Positions 32,753 through 42,108 of a stretch of DNA of 62,404 nucleotides are shown here, in pieces. A program made the translations under genes and the position numbers. Below the pieces are notes generated by a model, which was not told where the DNA came from, did not search any database, and worked only from the letters and a program-made list of their open reading frames with translations. The first letter of the stretch is position 1, and every line of letters starts with the position of its first letter. Source of the DNA: Natronomonas sp. GTDB lineage: Archaea; Halobacteriota; Halobacteria; Halobacteriales; Haloarculaceae. Where the stretch lies: NCBI RefSeq assembly GCF_028274965.1, contig NZ_JAQCNO010000053.1, positions 1 to 62,404 on the forward strand, in the 5' to 3' direction.

Positions 32753-34117
32753 TCAGCGGTAGGCGTCGAACTCCTCGCCGAAGGCGATGAAGTATCCCGT
32801 CCCGACGACGCCGATCGCCGCCGCGACGCCGAAGGCGACCTCGGGGCTGAGAAACTCCCACAGCAGGCCGCCGATCGCCGCGCTGGGGACGACGACGCTG
32901 TTCCGCAGGAGGTAGTACGTGCCGGTGACGCGGCCGGCGGCGCCGGCCTCGGCGGGGCCGACGATCAACGCCTTATGCGAGGGCAACCCGGCGAAGCGCA
33001 GCCCCGAGAACGCGAAGACGAGCACCATCGCCCACTGCAGCGACACCGCCGGGGCGAGGGCCTCCGGGCCGCCGATCAGGACGATCGGAAACAGGGCGTA
33101 CACCGCGAACCCGAGCGCGACGACGGGTTTGAGCCCGACCCGCTCGGCGGCGTTCGCCGCCGGGGCCATCGAGACGAGCGCGACCAGCATCTCGACGCCG
33201 AGCAGGTACCCGAAGAACGCCTCCGGCGGGAGGTCGATCGGATACGAGAGGCCGGCGAGTCGGACCGTCGTCTCGAACCCGACCCGGTAGAACCGCGTGA
33301 CGACCAGCACGAAAAACACGTACACCATCCCGTTTGCGAACCGGACGAGCGTGTCCCCGACCAACAGCGGCCGGAGCGGTCCGGGCATCTCCCGCAGGTC
33401 CCGACGGACCCGATCGAGGCCCGCGAACGAGCCGCCGACGGAGTCCTCGCGGGCCTCATAGAGGAGGTGCTGAGCGAGCGTGCCGGTAGCCCCAAAGACG
33501 ACGGCGACGGCCAGCACGTACCGGAAGCTCACCGTGAACTCGGGGTGAGAGCCGATGAGTCCGGCGGCGAGGACCGGCCCGATGAGGAAGGCGCTCCGAC
33601 GGAACGTCTCGGTGCTGGCGAAGCCGGCGGCCAACCGCGAGGGGTCGGTCGCCTGCTTGACGACCGCGAACGTCGCCCCCAGGCCGAACGACTTCCAGCC
33701 CTGTGCGAGCACCAGACCGACGAAGATCCAGACCCACGGCGGGATCGTCACGCCGCCGACGGCGACCGAACCGAGGGTCGGCGCGATCAGCCAGACCCCG
33801 AAGCCGAGCGTCGAGATCAGCCCGAACAGGGTGAGCGCGTACCGCGAGCCGATGCGGTCCGAGACCGCGCCGCCGGGGTACGGGAACACGGCGGAGATCA
33901 CGTTGCCGGCGGTTCCGAACAGGCCGACGACGACCCCCGAGGCGCCGAGTGCGACGATGTACTCGGGGAGAAACCGGCTGGTCATCTGAAAGCCGAGGCT
34001 GAACGCGAACATCGCCACCGACAGCACCAACACGTCCCGTTCCAGCGCGAAAAAGCGCCGAAACGCGTCCAGCGCGCTCGTCCCCTCGGCACCGGCGGAC
34101 CCCTGTGTTCGACTCAT
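32753..34117 (-). CDS. Major facilitator superfamily transporter
   Basis: 454 residues with about twelve membrane helices. The loop 2-3 signature region (GGAVSDRIGSRYAL) and the duplicated six-helix layout are clear. The substrate cannot be predicted; the pattern is near drug/sugar efflux-like haloarchaeal MFS proteins. The ATG at 34117 begins a cytoplasmic tail of ~30 residues before helix 1 (VLVLSVAMFAFSLGFQ). It converges on the Mrr-like gene and is divergent from the sugar dehydrogenase gene. Confidence 0.85.
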   Translation of the reverse strand: MSRTQGSAGAEGTSALDAFRRFFALERDVLVLSVAMFAFSLGFQMTSRFLPEYIVALGASGVVVGLFGTAGNVISAVFPYPGGAVSDRIGSRYALTLFGLISTLGFGVWLIAPTLGSVAVGGVTIPPWVWIFVGLVLAQGWKSFGLGATFAVVKQATDPSRLAAGFASTETFRRSAFLIGPVLAAGLIGSHPEFTVSFRYVLAVAVVFGATGTLAQHLLYEAREDSVGGSFAGLDRVRRDLREMPGPLRPLLVGDTLVRFANGMVYVFFVLVVTRFYRVGFETTVRLAGLSYPIDLPPEAFFGYLLGVEMLVALVSMAPAANAAERVGLKPVVALGFAVYALFPIVLIGGPEALAPAVSLQWAMVLVFAFSGLRFAGLPSHKALIVGPAEAGAAGRVTGTYYLLRNSVVVPSAAIGGLLWEFLSPEVAFGVAAAIGVVGTGYFIAFGEEFDAYR

Positions 34118-34279
34118 GGGTGGTTCGTACTCGCGCCTCGCCGCTCGTCCCCGGAGTCGGAGCCGCGGTATATAGGTTTTCGCGGGCGGCCCCCGGACCG
34201 GGGCGCACATCGAAGCGATCGCGGCGCCGGCGGCGGCCCCCGGCGATCCTGATTTCAGCGCGGAGGTCCTAGCTCGGAT

Positions 34280-35506
34280 ATGGACCGACGACGCTACCTA
34301 CGGCTCGCCGGCGTCGGCGCACTCGGCGCGCTCGGCGGGTGTCTCGACGCCGCTTCCTCCGGGTCCGACGACGGCTCCGAACCCGCAGACGACCCGCCGG
34401 AGTCGGGCACCGACGCCGACGCCGACGCCGACGCCGACGTCGTGGTGACGGAGGCCGTTTCGGGGCTCTCGAACCCCTGGGGGCTCGCGTTTCTCCCCGA
34501 CGAGTCCGGGATGCTCGTGACCGAACAGGCCGGACGGCTGCTTCTCGTGGACGTCGAAGGCGGCGAGCGGACCGAACTGGCGGGCGTCCCCGAGGTCCGC
34601 GCCCGCGGGCAGGGCGGGCTGTTGGACGTGACGACGCACCCGGAGTTCGACTCCAACCGGCTCGTCTATCTCACCTACTCCGTCTCGGGGGCGGGCGGTT
34701 CGAGCACCGAAGTCGGGCGCGGGCGGTTGGACCGAGACCGAGAGCGACTCGTCGACTTCGAGCCGCTGTACACCGCCCGCCCGTTCGTCGACTCGGACGG
34801 CCACTACGGATCGCGTGCGGTCTTCGACCCCGAGGGCTACCTCTACGTGAGCGTCGGCGACCGGCAGTTCAAGAACTTCGGCCCGGAGCACGTCGGACAG
34901 ACCGTCGACGACGACCTCGGATCGGTCCTCCGGCTGCGCGAGGACGGGTCCGTCCCCGGGTCGAACCCCTTCGTCGACGACCCGGAAGCCTCCGGGGCGG
35001 TGTTCACCTACGGCAACCGAAACCCCCAGGGGCTCGCGGTCCACCCCGAGACGGGCGCGGTGTGGGAGACGGAGTACGGCGAGCGCGACGGCGACGAGAT
35101 AAACGTCCTCGAAGCGGGCGCGAACTACGGCTGGCCGGTCGCCGACAACTCCTGTGAGTACGGCTCCGACGAGGACGTCGGCGTCCCCCACGACGAGCGC
35201 GAGGACGTGCGCGCGCCGGTCTTCGGGTGGCCCTGCGGGAGCGGGGGCTTCCCGCCGAGCGGCGCGAGTTTCTACGACGGCGACGCCGTCCCCGAGTGGC
35301 GCGGCGACCTGTTCGTCGCCGGCACGGCAAAGCGCTCGCTCGCGCACTTCGAGGTCGACGGCGAGGCGGTGACGGCGGTCGAGCCGCTGTTGGCCGACCG
35401 GGGCCAGCGGCTCCGGGACGTGACCGTCTCGCCCGTCTCGGGGCATCTCTACGTGGCGGTCGACGACGACGACGCGCCGGTCTACCGGATCGCGCCCGCG
35501 GAGTGA
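34280..35506 (+). CDS. Exported PQQ-type aldose (glucose/sorbosone) dehydrogenase lipoprotein
   Basis: 408 residues. The Tat-like signal MDRRRYLRLAGVGALGALGGC has a lipobox Cys, followed by an acidic linker with an Asp/Ala repeat (DADADADADA). The beta-propeller starts at SGLSNPWGLAFLPDESG, with GQGGLLDVTTHPEF, HYGSRAVFDPEGYLYVSVGD, GNRNPQGLAVHP and the PQQ/Ca region. Family members oxidise sugars outside the membrane with PQQ. Whether this organism makes PQQ is not visible here. The gene stands alone between two unrelated genes. Confidence 0.88.
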   Translation: MDRRRYLRLAGVGALGALGGCLDAASSGSDDGSEPADDPPESGTDADADADADVVVTEAVSGLSNPWGLAFLPDESGMLVTEQAGRLLLVDVEGGERTELAGVPEVRARGQGGLLDVTTHPEFDSNRLVYLTYSVSGAGGSSTEVGRGRLDRDRERLVDFEPLYTARPFVDSDGHYGSRAVFDPEGYLYVSVGDRQFKNFGPEHVGQTVDDDLGSVLRLREDGSVPGSNPFVDDPEASGAVFTYGNRNPQGLAVHPETGAVWETEYGERDGDEINVLEAGANYGWPVADNSCEYGSDEDVGVPHDEREDVRAPVFGWPCGSGGFPPSGASFYDGDAVPEWRGDLFVAGTAKRSLAHFEVDGEAVTAVEPLLADRGQRLRDVTVSPVSGHLYVAVDDDDAPVYRIAPAE

Positions 35507-35628
35507 TCGCCGGACGCGCTCGCGGCCCCCGCTTCGGTTCGAAAGGCGCCCCGTCGGGGGCGAACGGCGGACCGAGGCGTCGGCGGTCGACCCGGTGGTT
35601 CTAGTAGCGCCGCGGCGTACGTGGGGGC

Positions 35629-36345
35629 ATGACGGAGACGCCGACAGGGGTCGAACTCAAGGCCGACCTGACCGACGAGACCGCCTTGATCACGGGGGCG
35701 ACCCGTGGCATCGGCGCGGAGATCGCCGCGGGGCTCGCCGAGTTGGGGGCGACCGTGTACGCCGGCGCGCGCGACCCGGCGGACGTCGACGCGCCCGACC
35801 AGCGCGCGATCCGGTTGGACGTGACCGAAGACGAGGAGGTGCGCGCGGCCTTCGAGCGCATCGAGCGCGAACGGGGGACGCTCGACGTGCTCGTGAACAA
35901 CGCGGGGGTGTTCCCGCGGTCGGGGCCGCTCGACGGGATGGACGTCGCCGATTTCGACCGGACGATGGCCGTGAACCTCCGGGGGCCCGTCGTGGTGAGC
36001 AAGCACGCGTTGCCGCTGTTGTTGGACGGAGCGGGGGGCCGCGTCGTCACCCTCTCGTCGGGGCTCGGGCGGTTCACCGAGGGCCGAATGGAGGGCGAGT
36101 ACCCGGCCTACCGGCTCTCGAAGGTCGGCGTTGGGGGCCTCACGGCGTACCTCGACGGCGAGTACGGCGACGAGGGGCTCATCGCGAACGCCGTCTCCCC
36201 GGGGTGGGTGCGGACGGACATGGGCGGGGAGACGGCCCCGAGGTCGCCGTCGGAGGGCGCCGAAACGCCGGTCTGGCTCGCGCGGTTCGCGCCGGGGAGT
36301 CCCTCGGGACGGCTCTGGAAGGACCGCGAGCCGATCGCGTGGTAG
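35629..36345 (+). CDS. Short-chain dehydrogenase/reductase (carbonyl reductase-like)
   Basis: 238 residues. TGATRGIGAEIAAGLAELGA is the cofactor motif, the Arg in AGARDPAD favours NADP, LVNNAGVF is the NNAG motif, LSSGLGRF holds the catalytic Ser, and YRLSK holds the Tyr/Lys pair. The extended loop before the Tyr is like carbonyl reductase 1-type SDRs. Substrate unknown. The ATG lies just before the conserved N-terminus. Confidence 0.87.
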   Translation: MTETPTGVELKADLTDETALITGATRGIGAEIAAGLAELGATVYAGARDPADVDAPDQRAIRLDVTEDEEVRAAFERIERERGTLDVLVNNAGVFPRSGPLDGMDVADFDRTMAVNLRGPVVVSKHALPLLLDGAGGRVVTLSSGLGRFTEGRMEGEYPAYRLSKVGVGGLTAYLDGEYGDEGLIANAVSPGWVRTDMGGETAPRSPSEGAETPVWLARFAPGSPSGRLWKDREPIAW

Positions 36346-36399
36346 CGTCCCCGGCCGGGCGGTAGGCGTACACGGTCCCGGCCGACGCGGGGGACGGGC

Positions 36400-37287
36400 T
36401 CAGAGGCCGGCGAGATCCTCATAAAGCGTCATCACGGCGGAGAAGTCGAGATCGCCCCGACCCTGTTCGTCGAGCGATTTGAACAGCTCGTGGTTCGTCG
36501 ACGAGATCAAAAGCGGCGCGCCGTACTCCTCGCCGTCGTCGGTGGCGATCCGGAGGTCCTTGTACATGTAGGAGGCGAAAAAGCCGGGGTCGAACTCCCC
36601 CTCTATCATCCCCTCGGCGCGGTTGTCGAGGGCCCACGTCTGTGCGGCCCCACCGCGGATCGCCTCGACGAGGTTGCGCTGGGAGATGCCCGCCTTCTCG
36701 GCGAAGACGAGCGCCTCGGCGAGGACGCTCACCTCCGCGGCGGCGATCATGTTGTTACAGACCTTCGCGACCTGGCCGGCGCCGGTGTCGCCGACGCGGA
36801 CGACGTTGCCGCCCATCACCTCGAAGAGGTCCCGGTGCTCGGCGACGACGGCCTCGTCGCCGCCGATCATGATGCTCATCGTCGCCTCCCGCGAGCCCGT
36901 CTCCGAGCCGCTGACGGGGGCGTCGACGACCTCGACGCCGCGCTCGGCGAGTTCGGCCTCGACCTCGGCGATCGCGCTCGGACCGATCGTGCTCATGTCG
37001 ATGTACACGAGCTCCTCCTCGGCGGCCTCGACGATGCCGTCCTCGCCGAGGGCGACCTCCCGGACGTGTTTGCCCTCCGGCAGGAACGTGATCACGACGT
37101 CTGCGTCCGCGGTGACCGCCCGCGGCGTGGGCCGCGAGTCCGCGCCGGCGGCTTCGAGCGCCGCGACCGGCTCCTCGCGGACGTCGTTGACGATCAGGTC
37201 GTACCCGGCGTCGACGAGGTTCTTCGCCGCCGGTTCGCCCATGATCCCGAGGCCAATAAAGCCGATCGTTCGGTCAGTGGCGTCCAT
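36400..37287 (-). CDS. 3-hydroxyisobutyrate dehydrogenase/tartronate-semialdehyde reductase family enzyme
   Basis: 295 residues, a beta-hydroxyacid dehydrogenase. NAD(P) motif IGFIGLGIMGEPAAKNL, substrate motif DAPVSGSETGSREATMSIM, catalytic Lys in GQVAKVCNNM, and the C-terminal helical domain. Members reduce or oxidise short 3-hydroxy acids, including tartronate semialdehyde, methylmalonate semialdehyde and in some cases 3-hydroxypropionate. The exact substrate cannot be told from sequence. The ATG at 37287 is preferred to a GTG three codons upstream because it starts directly before the Rossmann strand. Confidence 0.88.
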   Translation of the reverse strand: MDATDRTIGFIGLGIMGEPAAKNLVDAGYDLIVNDVREEPVAALEAAGADSRPTPRAVTADADVVITFLPEGKHVREVALGEDGIVEAAEEELVYIDMSTIGPSAIAEVEAELAERGVEVVDAPVSGSETGSREATMSIMIGGDEAVVAEHRDLFEVMGGNVVRVGDTGAGQVAKVCNNMIAAAEVSVLAEALVFAEKAGISQRNLVEAIRGGAAQTWALDNRAEGMIEGEFDPGFFASYMYKDLRIATDDGEEYGAPLLISSTNHELFKSLDEQGRGDLDFSAVMTLYEDLAGL

Positions 37288-37405
37288 CACCGCCACGTCT
37301 CGGGGGCTCGAATTAAACTTACCGACGGGGCGGGTGTCGTCGCCGCGCGACGCCGGGCGCGCTGCCTGCCGGAACGCTCATGTCGGCTCCCCGCGGGGTC
37401 CCTGC

Positions 37406-37888
37406 ATGGCTCGGGCGTCCGCAACGGGGTACTACGGCCGGTTTCGCGATGAGCTGCGGAAGGCGTTCGAGGAGAAACACACCCCACACGAGGTCGCGGG
37501 GAGCTTCTCGATCGGCGTGTTCGTCACCACGCTTCCCTCCCTGGGGTTGGGGCTGGTGTTCTTTCTGTTTCTCGCGCGGCTCTCCGGTCGGATCAGCCGG
37601 ATCGCGATCTTCTCGTCGGCGCTCGTCATCAACCCGCTCGTGAAAGCGCCGATGTTCATCGCGGCGTACTGGATCGGGGTACAGCTGCTCGGCCCGGCCG
37701 TCGCGGCGGGCGGCAGCCTCACCGACGCGGCCGCCGTGACCCTCCGGATGACGCTCGGGTTGGTCGTCCTCGGGGTGGCGGCCGCGGCGGTCGGGTACGC
37801 GGTCGTGTACGTCCTCGTGACGCAGTACCGAAGGCGCGACGCCGACATCGTCGAGGACGTCATCGACGACGAGTTCCGCCCGGAGTGA
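37406..37888 (+). CDS. DUF2062 membrane protein
   Basis: 160 residues. The family pattern PHEVAGSFSIGVFVTTLPSLGLGLVFFL is followed by NPLVKAPMFIAAYWIG and a last helix (~115-140), then an acidic tail. Three or four membrane helices. DUF2062 proteins are of unknown function; some bacterial members sit beside glycosyltransferase genes. Here it is next to an HIBADH-like gene and converges on the pilus gene pair. Confidence 0.82.
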   Translation: MARASATGYYGRFRDELRKAFEEKHTPHEVAGSFSIGVFVTTLPSLGLGLVFFLFLARLSGRISRIAIFSSALVINPLVKAPMFIAAYWIGVQLLGPAVAAGGSLTDAAAVTLRMTLGLVVLGVAAAAVGYAVVYVLVTQYRRRDADIVEDVIDDEFRPE

Positions 37889-37926
37889 GATCCCTCCGGC
37901 GCGAGCTGCGGGGTGGCGCCGGCGGG

Positions 37927-39795
37927 TCAGATCGCCCCGAAGGCCGCGAAGACGGCATAACAGATCACGACGAGCGCGCCGGAGTGAAACAGCGCCGCGT
38001 AGCGGCCCCGCGACGCGACGCCGGAGAACCACCCGCAGGCGAACGCCGTCGCCTGCGTCAGGACGTAGAGCCGCGGTCCGTCCGAGGCGGCCCCGAACGC
38101 GCCCGACGCGATCGCGGCACCGGCGTCCGGCGTCGTCGAAAAGCGAGCGAGCCACGCGAGCGCGTAGGCGTCGGCGGCGACGACGAGGCCGATCACGAAA
38201 AGCGCCGTCGCCCACCCGATCGCGGCGTACAGGAGCATCCTCGATCGGAACGCCGCGCGCCGGTCGTACAGCGACCCGATCTCCGTTTGCAGCGTCTCGA
38301 AGGTCGTCCCGGCGTCGCTGCCGACCGTCAGCGCCCCGGTGACGAGGCCGACGGTCTGGGTCGCAAGCGGCGTGCCGACGCGGGCGACGAACCGATCGAG
38401 CGCCTCGCGGCGCGCGTCGGCGTCGCCGGTCCCGGTCGTGAGACCGAGCCGGAACGCGAGGTCGTCGATGTCCCTCTGGAGCGCGTCGAATGAGACCTCC
38501 CCGGAGACCGTCTCGACGGCGGACCCGAACGGCTGTCCGAGGCCGACGTAGCCGGCGACCGCGTGGACGAAGTCCCGCATCTCGCGGTCCTTTCGGTCGT
38601 CGAGTCGGCCCCGCCGGATCGCGACGACGCCAACGGGGAGGGCGTGCGCCGCGTACCCGAGCAAAGCGACGTTTGCCGGGGGCTCGCCGACGATCCACAG
38701 ACACCACCCGGCGGCGACGGCGGGAAAGGCGAACACGAACGCCGCGCTTGCGGGGTTCGAAAGCGCCGTCGAGAGCGTCTCGGGGCCGGGCGGCCGCTCG
38801 TAGGTCCGGCCCTGGGTCCGCGGGCGGAGTCGGGCGACCGACGCCGTCGCCGCCGCGCCGACCGCGAGGACCGATCCGAGACACGCGTACAGAAGCGTCG
38901 CGCGAACCGTCGCCCCGCCGGGGGCGAGCGCCGCCCGCCACGGCCCGGCCGAGAGGACGCTCGCCGCGGCGACGGCGACGACGAACAGCGCGGGCGAGGC
39001 GACCGAGGCGACGAACAGTTTCGCGAGGAGCCGCCGGTAGCCGTCGGCGCGCTCGCGGGCGCGGGACTGCCGGTGTGAGAGCATCCGGGACTCCGCGCGG
39101 AGATAGCGGCGAAGCGACGCCGACCCCTGTGTGGCGTGCTCGCGGAACCTCAACAGAAACGGCGACAGGAGCTCTCTCGAGGGCGTCTCGCGGGCGACGT
39201 TCCTGAGCCCGGTGTCGAGGCTCCCGGTGAGCGCCGCCGTTTCGAGCACGCGATCGAGCGCCTCGGCGGTCTCGCCGTAGGCGTCCCGGTCGGCGGTCCG
39301 TCGGAGCATCGCGCGCCGGCCCTCGCTCCCGTCGGCGAGCGCGCGGAGGTACCGGACGGCCCCCGGCAGCGAGCGCTCGATCGCGGCCCGGCGGGCGTTC
39401 GATCGAAACCGGAGGTAGACGCCGCCGAGACCGATGACAGCCAGCCTGAGCGACCCGGCGGCGAACAGCCCGCACGCGGCGAGGAGGGGGCGCGGCGAGA
39501 CGGACCCCGAGCCGTCGCCGGGGACGACCGCGAAGGCGGCCTCGCCGAGCGAGTCCAGGAGGGCCGGATCGAGCGTCGCGCCGAGGGCGACGACCGCGCC
39601 CCCGGCACAGAGCCCGACGGTCCAGGCGAGCGCGTACACCCGGGCGAGGTACGTCTCGAAGCCGACCGACAGCGCCGCGCCCCGGTGTCGGTCGCGGTCG
39701 CGGTCGTGGCGCGGTCGGTCGGCGTGCCGCGAAAAGAGCGCGTACGCGCCGCGATCGAGGCGGGCCCCGAAGGCGCGTCCCCACCCGCTACGCAT
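37927..39795 (-). CDS. pilC: Type II/IV secretion system F family membrane protein (PilC/TadC-like)
   Basis: 622 residues. Two T2SS-F type modules, one around RSLPGAVRYLRALADGSEGRRAML and one around EMRDFVHAVAGYVGLGQPFGSAVE. Each is followed by paired membrane helices, with about eight or nine helices in all. It forms the membrane platform on which a PilB-type ATPase works to build archaeal type IV pili or secrete pilin-like proteins. It overlaps the preceding ATPase gene by 8 bases, so the two are an operon. No pilin or prepilin peptidase gene is close. Confidence 0.85.
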   Translation of the reverse strand: MRSGWGRAFGARLDRGAYALFSRHADRPRHDRDRDRHRGAALSVGFETYLARVYALAWTVGLCAGGAVVALGATLDPALLDSLGEAAFAVVPGDGSGSVSPRPLLAACGLFAAGSLRLAVIGLGGVYLRFRSNARRAAIERSLPGAVRYLRALADGSEGRRAMLRRTADRDAYGETAEALDRVLETAALTGSLDTGLRNVARETPSRELLSPFLLRFREHATQGSASLRRYLRAESRMLSHRQSRARERADGYRRLLAKLFVASVASPALFVVAVAAASVLSAGPWRAALAPGGATVRATLLYACLGSVLAVGAAATASVARLRPRTQGRTYERPPGPETLSTALSNPASAAFVFAFPAVAAGWCLWIVGEPPANVALLGYAAHALPVGVVAIRRGRLDDRKDREMRDFVHAVAGYVGLGQPFGSAVETVSGEVSFDALQRDIDDLAFRLGLTTGTGDADARREALDRFVARVGTPLATQTVGLVTGALTVGSDAGTTFETLQTEIGSLYDRRAAFRSRMLLYAAIGWATALFVIGLVVAADAYALAWLARFSTTPDAGAAIASGAFGAASDGPRLYVLTQATAFACGWFSGVASRGRYAALFHSGALVVICYAVFAAFGAI

Positions 39796-41968
39796 CGTCC
39801 GTTGTGGGTCGCCCTCGGCGCTGGATCCGTTCGATCGTCGCGGCCTCGTTCGTCCGGAGGTCGCTCAGAAAGCCGAACAGCGCGTCGACGTCGGAGACGT
39901 CCTCCTCGACCAGATACTCGACGTAGCCGTGTTTGCGGTGGAACTCGGATTCGACCTCCGCGAGGGGGCGGTTCGTCGCGTCGGCGAGTCGCTCGAGGAC
40001 CCGGAGCCCGTTGCGCGCCGTCGGGTCTCCGAGTTCCGGGTGGCGGTAGGCGAACTCCCACCCGCCGTCCGGCGTCCGTTCGAGTATGCGGTCGTAGTGG
40101 ATCGTCGCCCCGTCGGTCTCGATCGTCCCCGTCTCGCGGTCCGTCCGGTCGGCCTCCCGCTCGGAGAGCAACTCGACGGCCGAGGCGACGTACCGGTCGC
40201 CGTCGACCCGCTTCGGGAACACGACGAGGTCGATCTCGAAGAGCAGATGCGGCGAGAAGCCCTTCTCGACGACCCGGTTGACGAGCTTTTCGATGCCGTC
40301 GGCGTGGGTCGTCCCGAGGACGCCGTGGCCGGTCTGGAGGACCTCGCCGAACGTCTCGAAGGACTCGGCGGTGTTTATTTCGCCGATCACCTCGGTGTCG
40401 GGGTTGAGGTAGTTGATCTCGGTCATCAGGTCGGCCATCGAGACGTTCTTGAACTCGTCGCGGTGCTCTCTCGTCGTCAGCGAAACGCCCGTCTCGTGGG
40501 GCAACAGGACCTCCCTCGACCCCTCGTCGATGCTCACCGGGCGGGCGTCGAACCGGATGAACGGCGTGTGGGCGTTCAGAAGCGTCGTCTTGCCGACCCC
40601 GGTCGGACCCGAAAAGAGGACGACGCCGTGGTGTTCGTACAGCAGCCACAGAAGCGTCACGAGCTCCGTCGGGATCGAGTCCGAGGCGACCAGCTCCGGC
40701 GGCGTGAGGACGCCGGAGGCCTGTTTCCGGATCGAGACGTGCGGGCCGGCCTCCGAGATGGTCGGGAGCGCAACCGCACAGCGGATCGTCTGGTCGATCC
40801 CGGCCGGATCGAGGTTGACCTTCGCCGACGGACGGCTCGAGGAGAGCTCGACCCCGTCTTTCGCGGCGAGTTGGGTGACGACGTCGACGAAGGTCCGCTC
40901 GGAGTCGAACGCGAGGTTCGTCGGTTCGCGGCCCGCGCCGTTCGGCACGACCTTGATGCGCTCGCCGACGCGGTTCGCCTCGATGTCCTCGAGGTTCGGA
41001 TCCCGTATCGGGACCGTGAGCTGGCCGTACCCGACGAGATCGCGGAGCACGTAGTAGAGGAGGTCGTCGATCCGTCCGTCGTCGAAGCGGCGATCGACGG
41101 GCGGGGCGATCAGGCCGCGATCGCCGAGCATCCCCCGCAGGCGATCGGAGAGCGAGCCGAGCCACGCCCGGGAGCTCCGGGCGGTGAGCAGCCGCGAGAG
41201 CAGCGTCTCGCCGCGGTCGCGCACGGCCGCCACCCGGTCGTGAAACGTCGCCTCCCCGTCGACGCCGTCGGTGCCCGCCTCCCAGATCCGGGCCTTACAC
41301 GCGGCGATGAGCCGCTCGTCGGCCGGGAGCCGGTCGGGTTCGAGCACCGCGTACTTCCGCTCGAAGGGGTCGGTCCCGAGCAGGCGCTCGCGGTACCGCA
41401 CCACCGGAATCTCGTAGCCGGCGAACTCGACGGTGTAGCGCTCGATCCGTTCGGCGCTGAACCGACCGAGGAACTCGGGGTCCTCAAGGCCCGTGTTGGC
41501 CGGGGCGTAGTCGGTCAGGTGGACCGAGAGCTCGGAGCCGGTCCGGTCGGCGATCTCAACCTCGTCGTCGAGGGCGTGCGGCGTCAGTTCGTCGAGACAC
41601 GTCAGTTCGGCCAGCGCGTGGTACTCCACGCGGCGGCGCTCGGCCGGCGCGCAGTCCGTCAGGCGGTCGATGACCCGGCCGTACCTCCGGTCGAAGCCCT
41701 CGCGGAACCGTTCGGCGGTGCCCTCCCGGGTCCGGGGGCGTCTCGGCTCCGCCCCGGCGAAGTGCCGCCGGATCGATCGGAGATCGGCGCGCGCGGCCGT
41801 CGACAGCGACGGCGTGCGGGCGTCGTACGCGAAGGCGTCGTCCCCGTCGGCGACGGTCGCGACGACGCCGGGGACGACCTCGTACTGGTCGTGTACCGCC
41901 GGTGCGTACCACGCCCGTCTGCTGTCAGGCGGCTCCGGGTTCGGGACCGTCGGAGCGTCGTGTGGCAT
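39788..41968 (-). CDS. pilB: Type II/IV secretion ATPase (PilB/VirB11-like)
   Basis: 726 residues. A long N-terminal region (~1-300) precedes the CpaF/VirB11-type ATPase domain: Walker A GPTGVGKTTLLNA, Asp box SIDEGSREVLLP, a Walker B-like region EVIGEINTAESFE, and the His box QTGHGVLGTTHADG. It powers assembly or secretion together with the PilC-like protein. On this strand an ATTTAAAT element (41994-42001) lies about 28 bases upstream of the ATG, giving a leaderless operon transcript. Divergent from the M24 peptidase gene. Confidence 0.9.
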   Translation of the reverse strand: MPHDAPTVPNPEPPDSRRAWYAPAVHDQYEVVPGVVATVADGDDAFAYDARTPSLSTAARADLRSIRRHFAGAEPRRPRTREGTAERFREGFDRRYGRVIDRLTDCAPAERRRVEYHALAELTCLDELTPHALDDEVEIADRTGSELSVHLTDYAPANTGLEDPEFLGRFSAERIERYTVEFAGYEIPVVRYRERLLGTDPFERKYAVLEPDRLPADERLIAACKARIWEAGTDGVDGEATFHDRVAAVRDRGETLLSRLLTARSSRAWLGSLSDRLRGMLGDRGLIAPPVDRRFDDGRIDDLLYYVLRDLVGYGQLTVPIRDPNLEDIEANRVGERIKVVPNGAGREPTNLAFDSERTFVDVVTQLAAKDGVELSSSRPSAKVNLDPAGIDQTIRCAVALPTISEAGPHVSIRKQASGVLTPPELVASDSIPTELVTLLWLLYEHHGVVLFSGPTGVGKTTLLNAHTPFIRFDARPVSIDEGSREVLLPHETGVSLTTREHRDEFKNVSMADLMTEINYLNPDTEVIGEINTAESFETFGEVLQTGHGVLGTTHADGIEKLVNRVVEKGFSPHLLFEIDLVVFPKRVDGDRYVASAVELLSEREADRTDRETGTIETDGATIHYDRILERTPDGGWEFAYRHPELGDPTARNGLRVLERLADATNRPLAEVESEFHRKHGYVEYLVEEDVSDVDALFGFLSDLRTNEAATIERIQRRGRPTTDDA

Positions 41969-42042
41969 TCGTTTCGTCTTTTCGAAGTGTTCATTTAAAT
42001 CTCAGAGGAGTGAGACGAACGCCTCGGACCGGCCGATTCGAC

Positions 42043-42053
42043 GCGTATATTTA
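42043..42053 (+). promoter_or_regulatory. Putative TATA for the M24 peptidase gene
   Basis: GTATATTTAAT predicts transcription near 42075. The first plausible start after this is the GTG at 42109. Confidence 0.45.
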
Positions 42054-42108
42054 ATTGCGGGGCGCGGAGGGCCACAGAACTAAGTCCGGACGCCCCGACT
42101 GTCGTCGG

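Noticed and set aside
37927-41968. Archaellum (arl) motor genes
   Set aside because: The ATPase/platform pair lacks the other arl genes and the archaellin genes. A general PilB/PilC assignment is safer.
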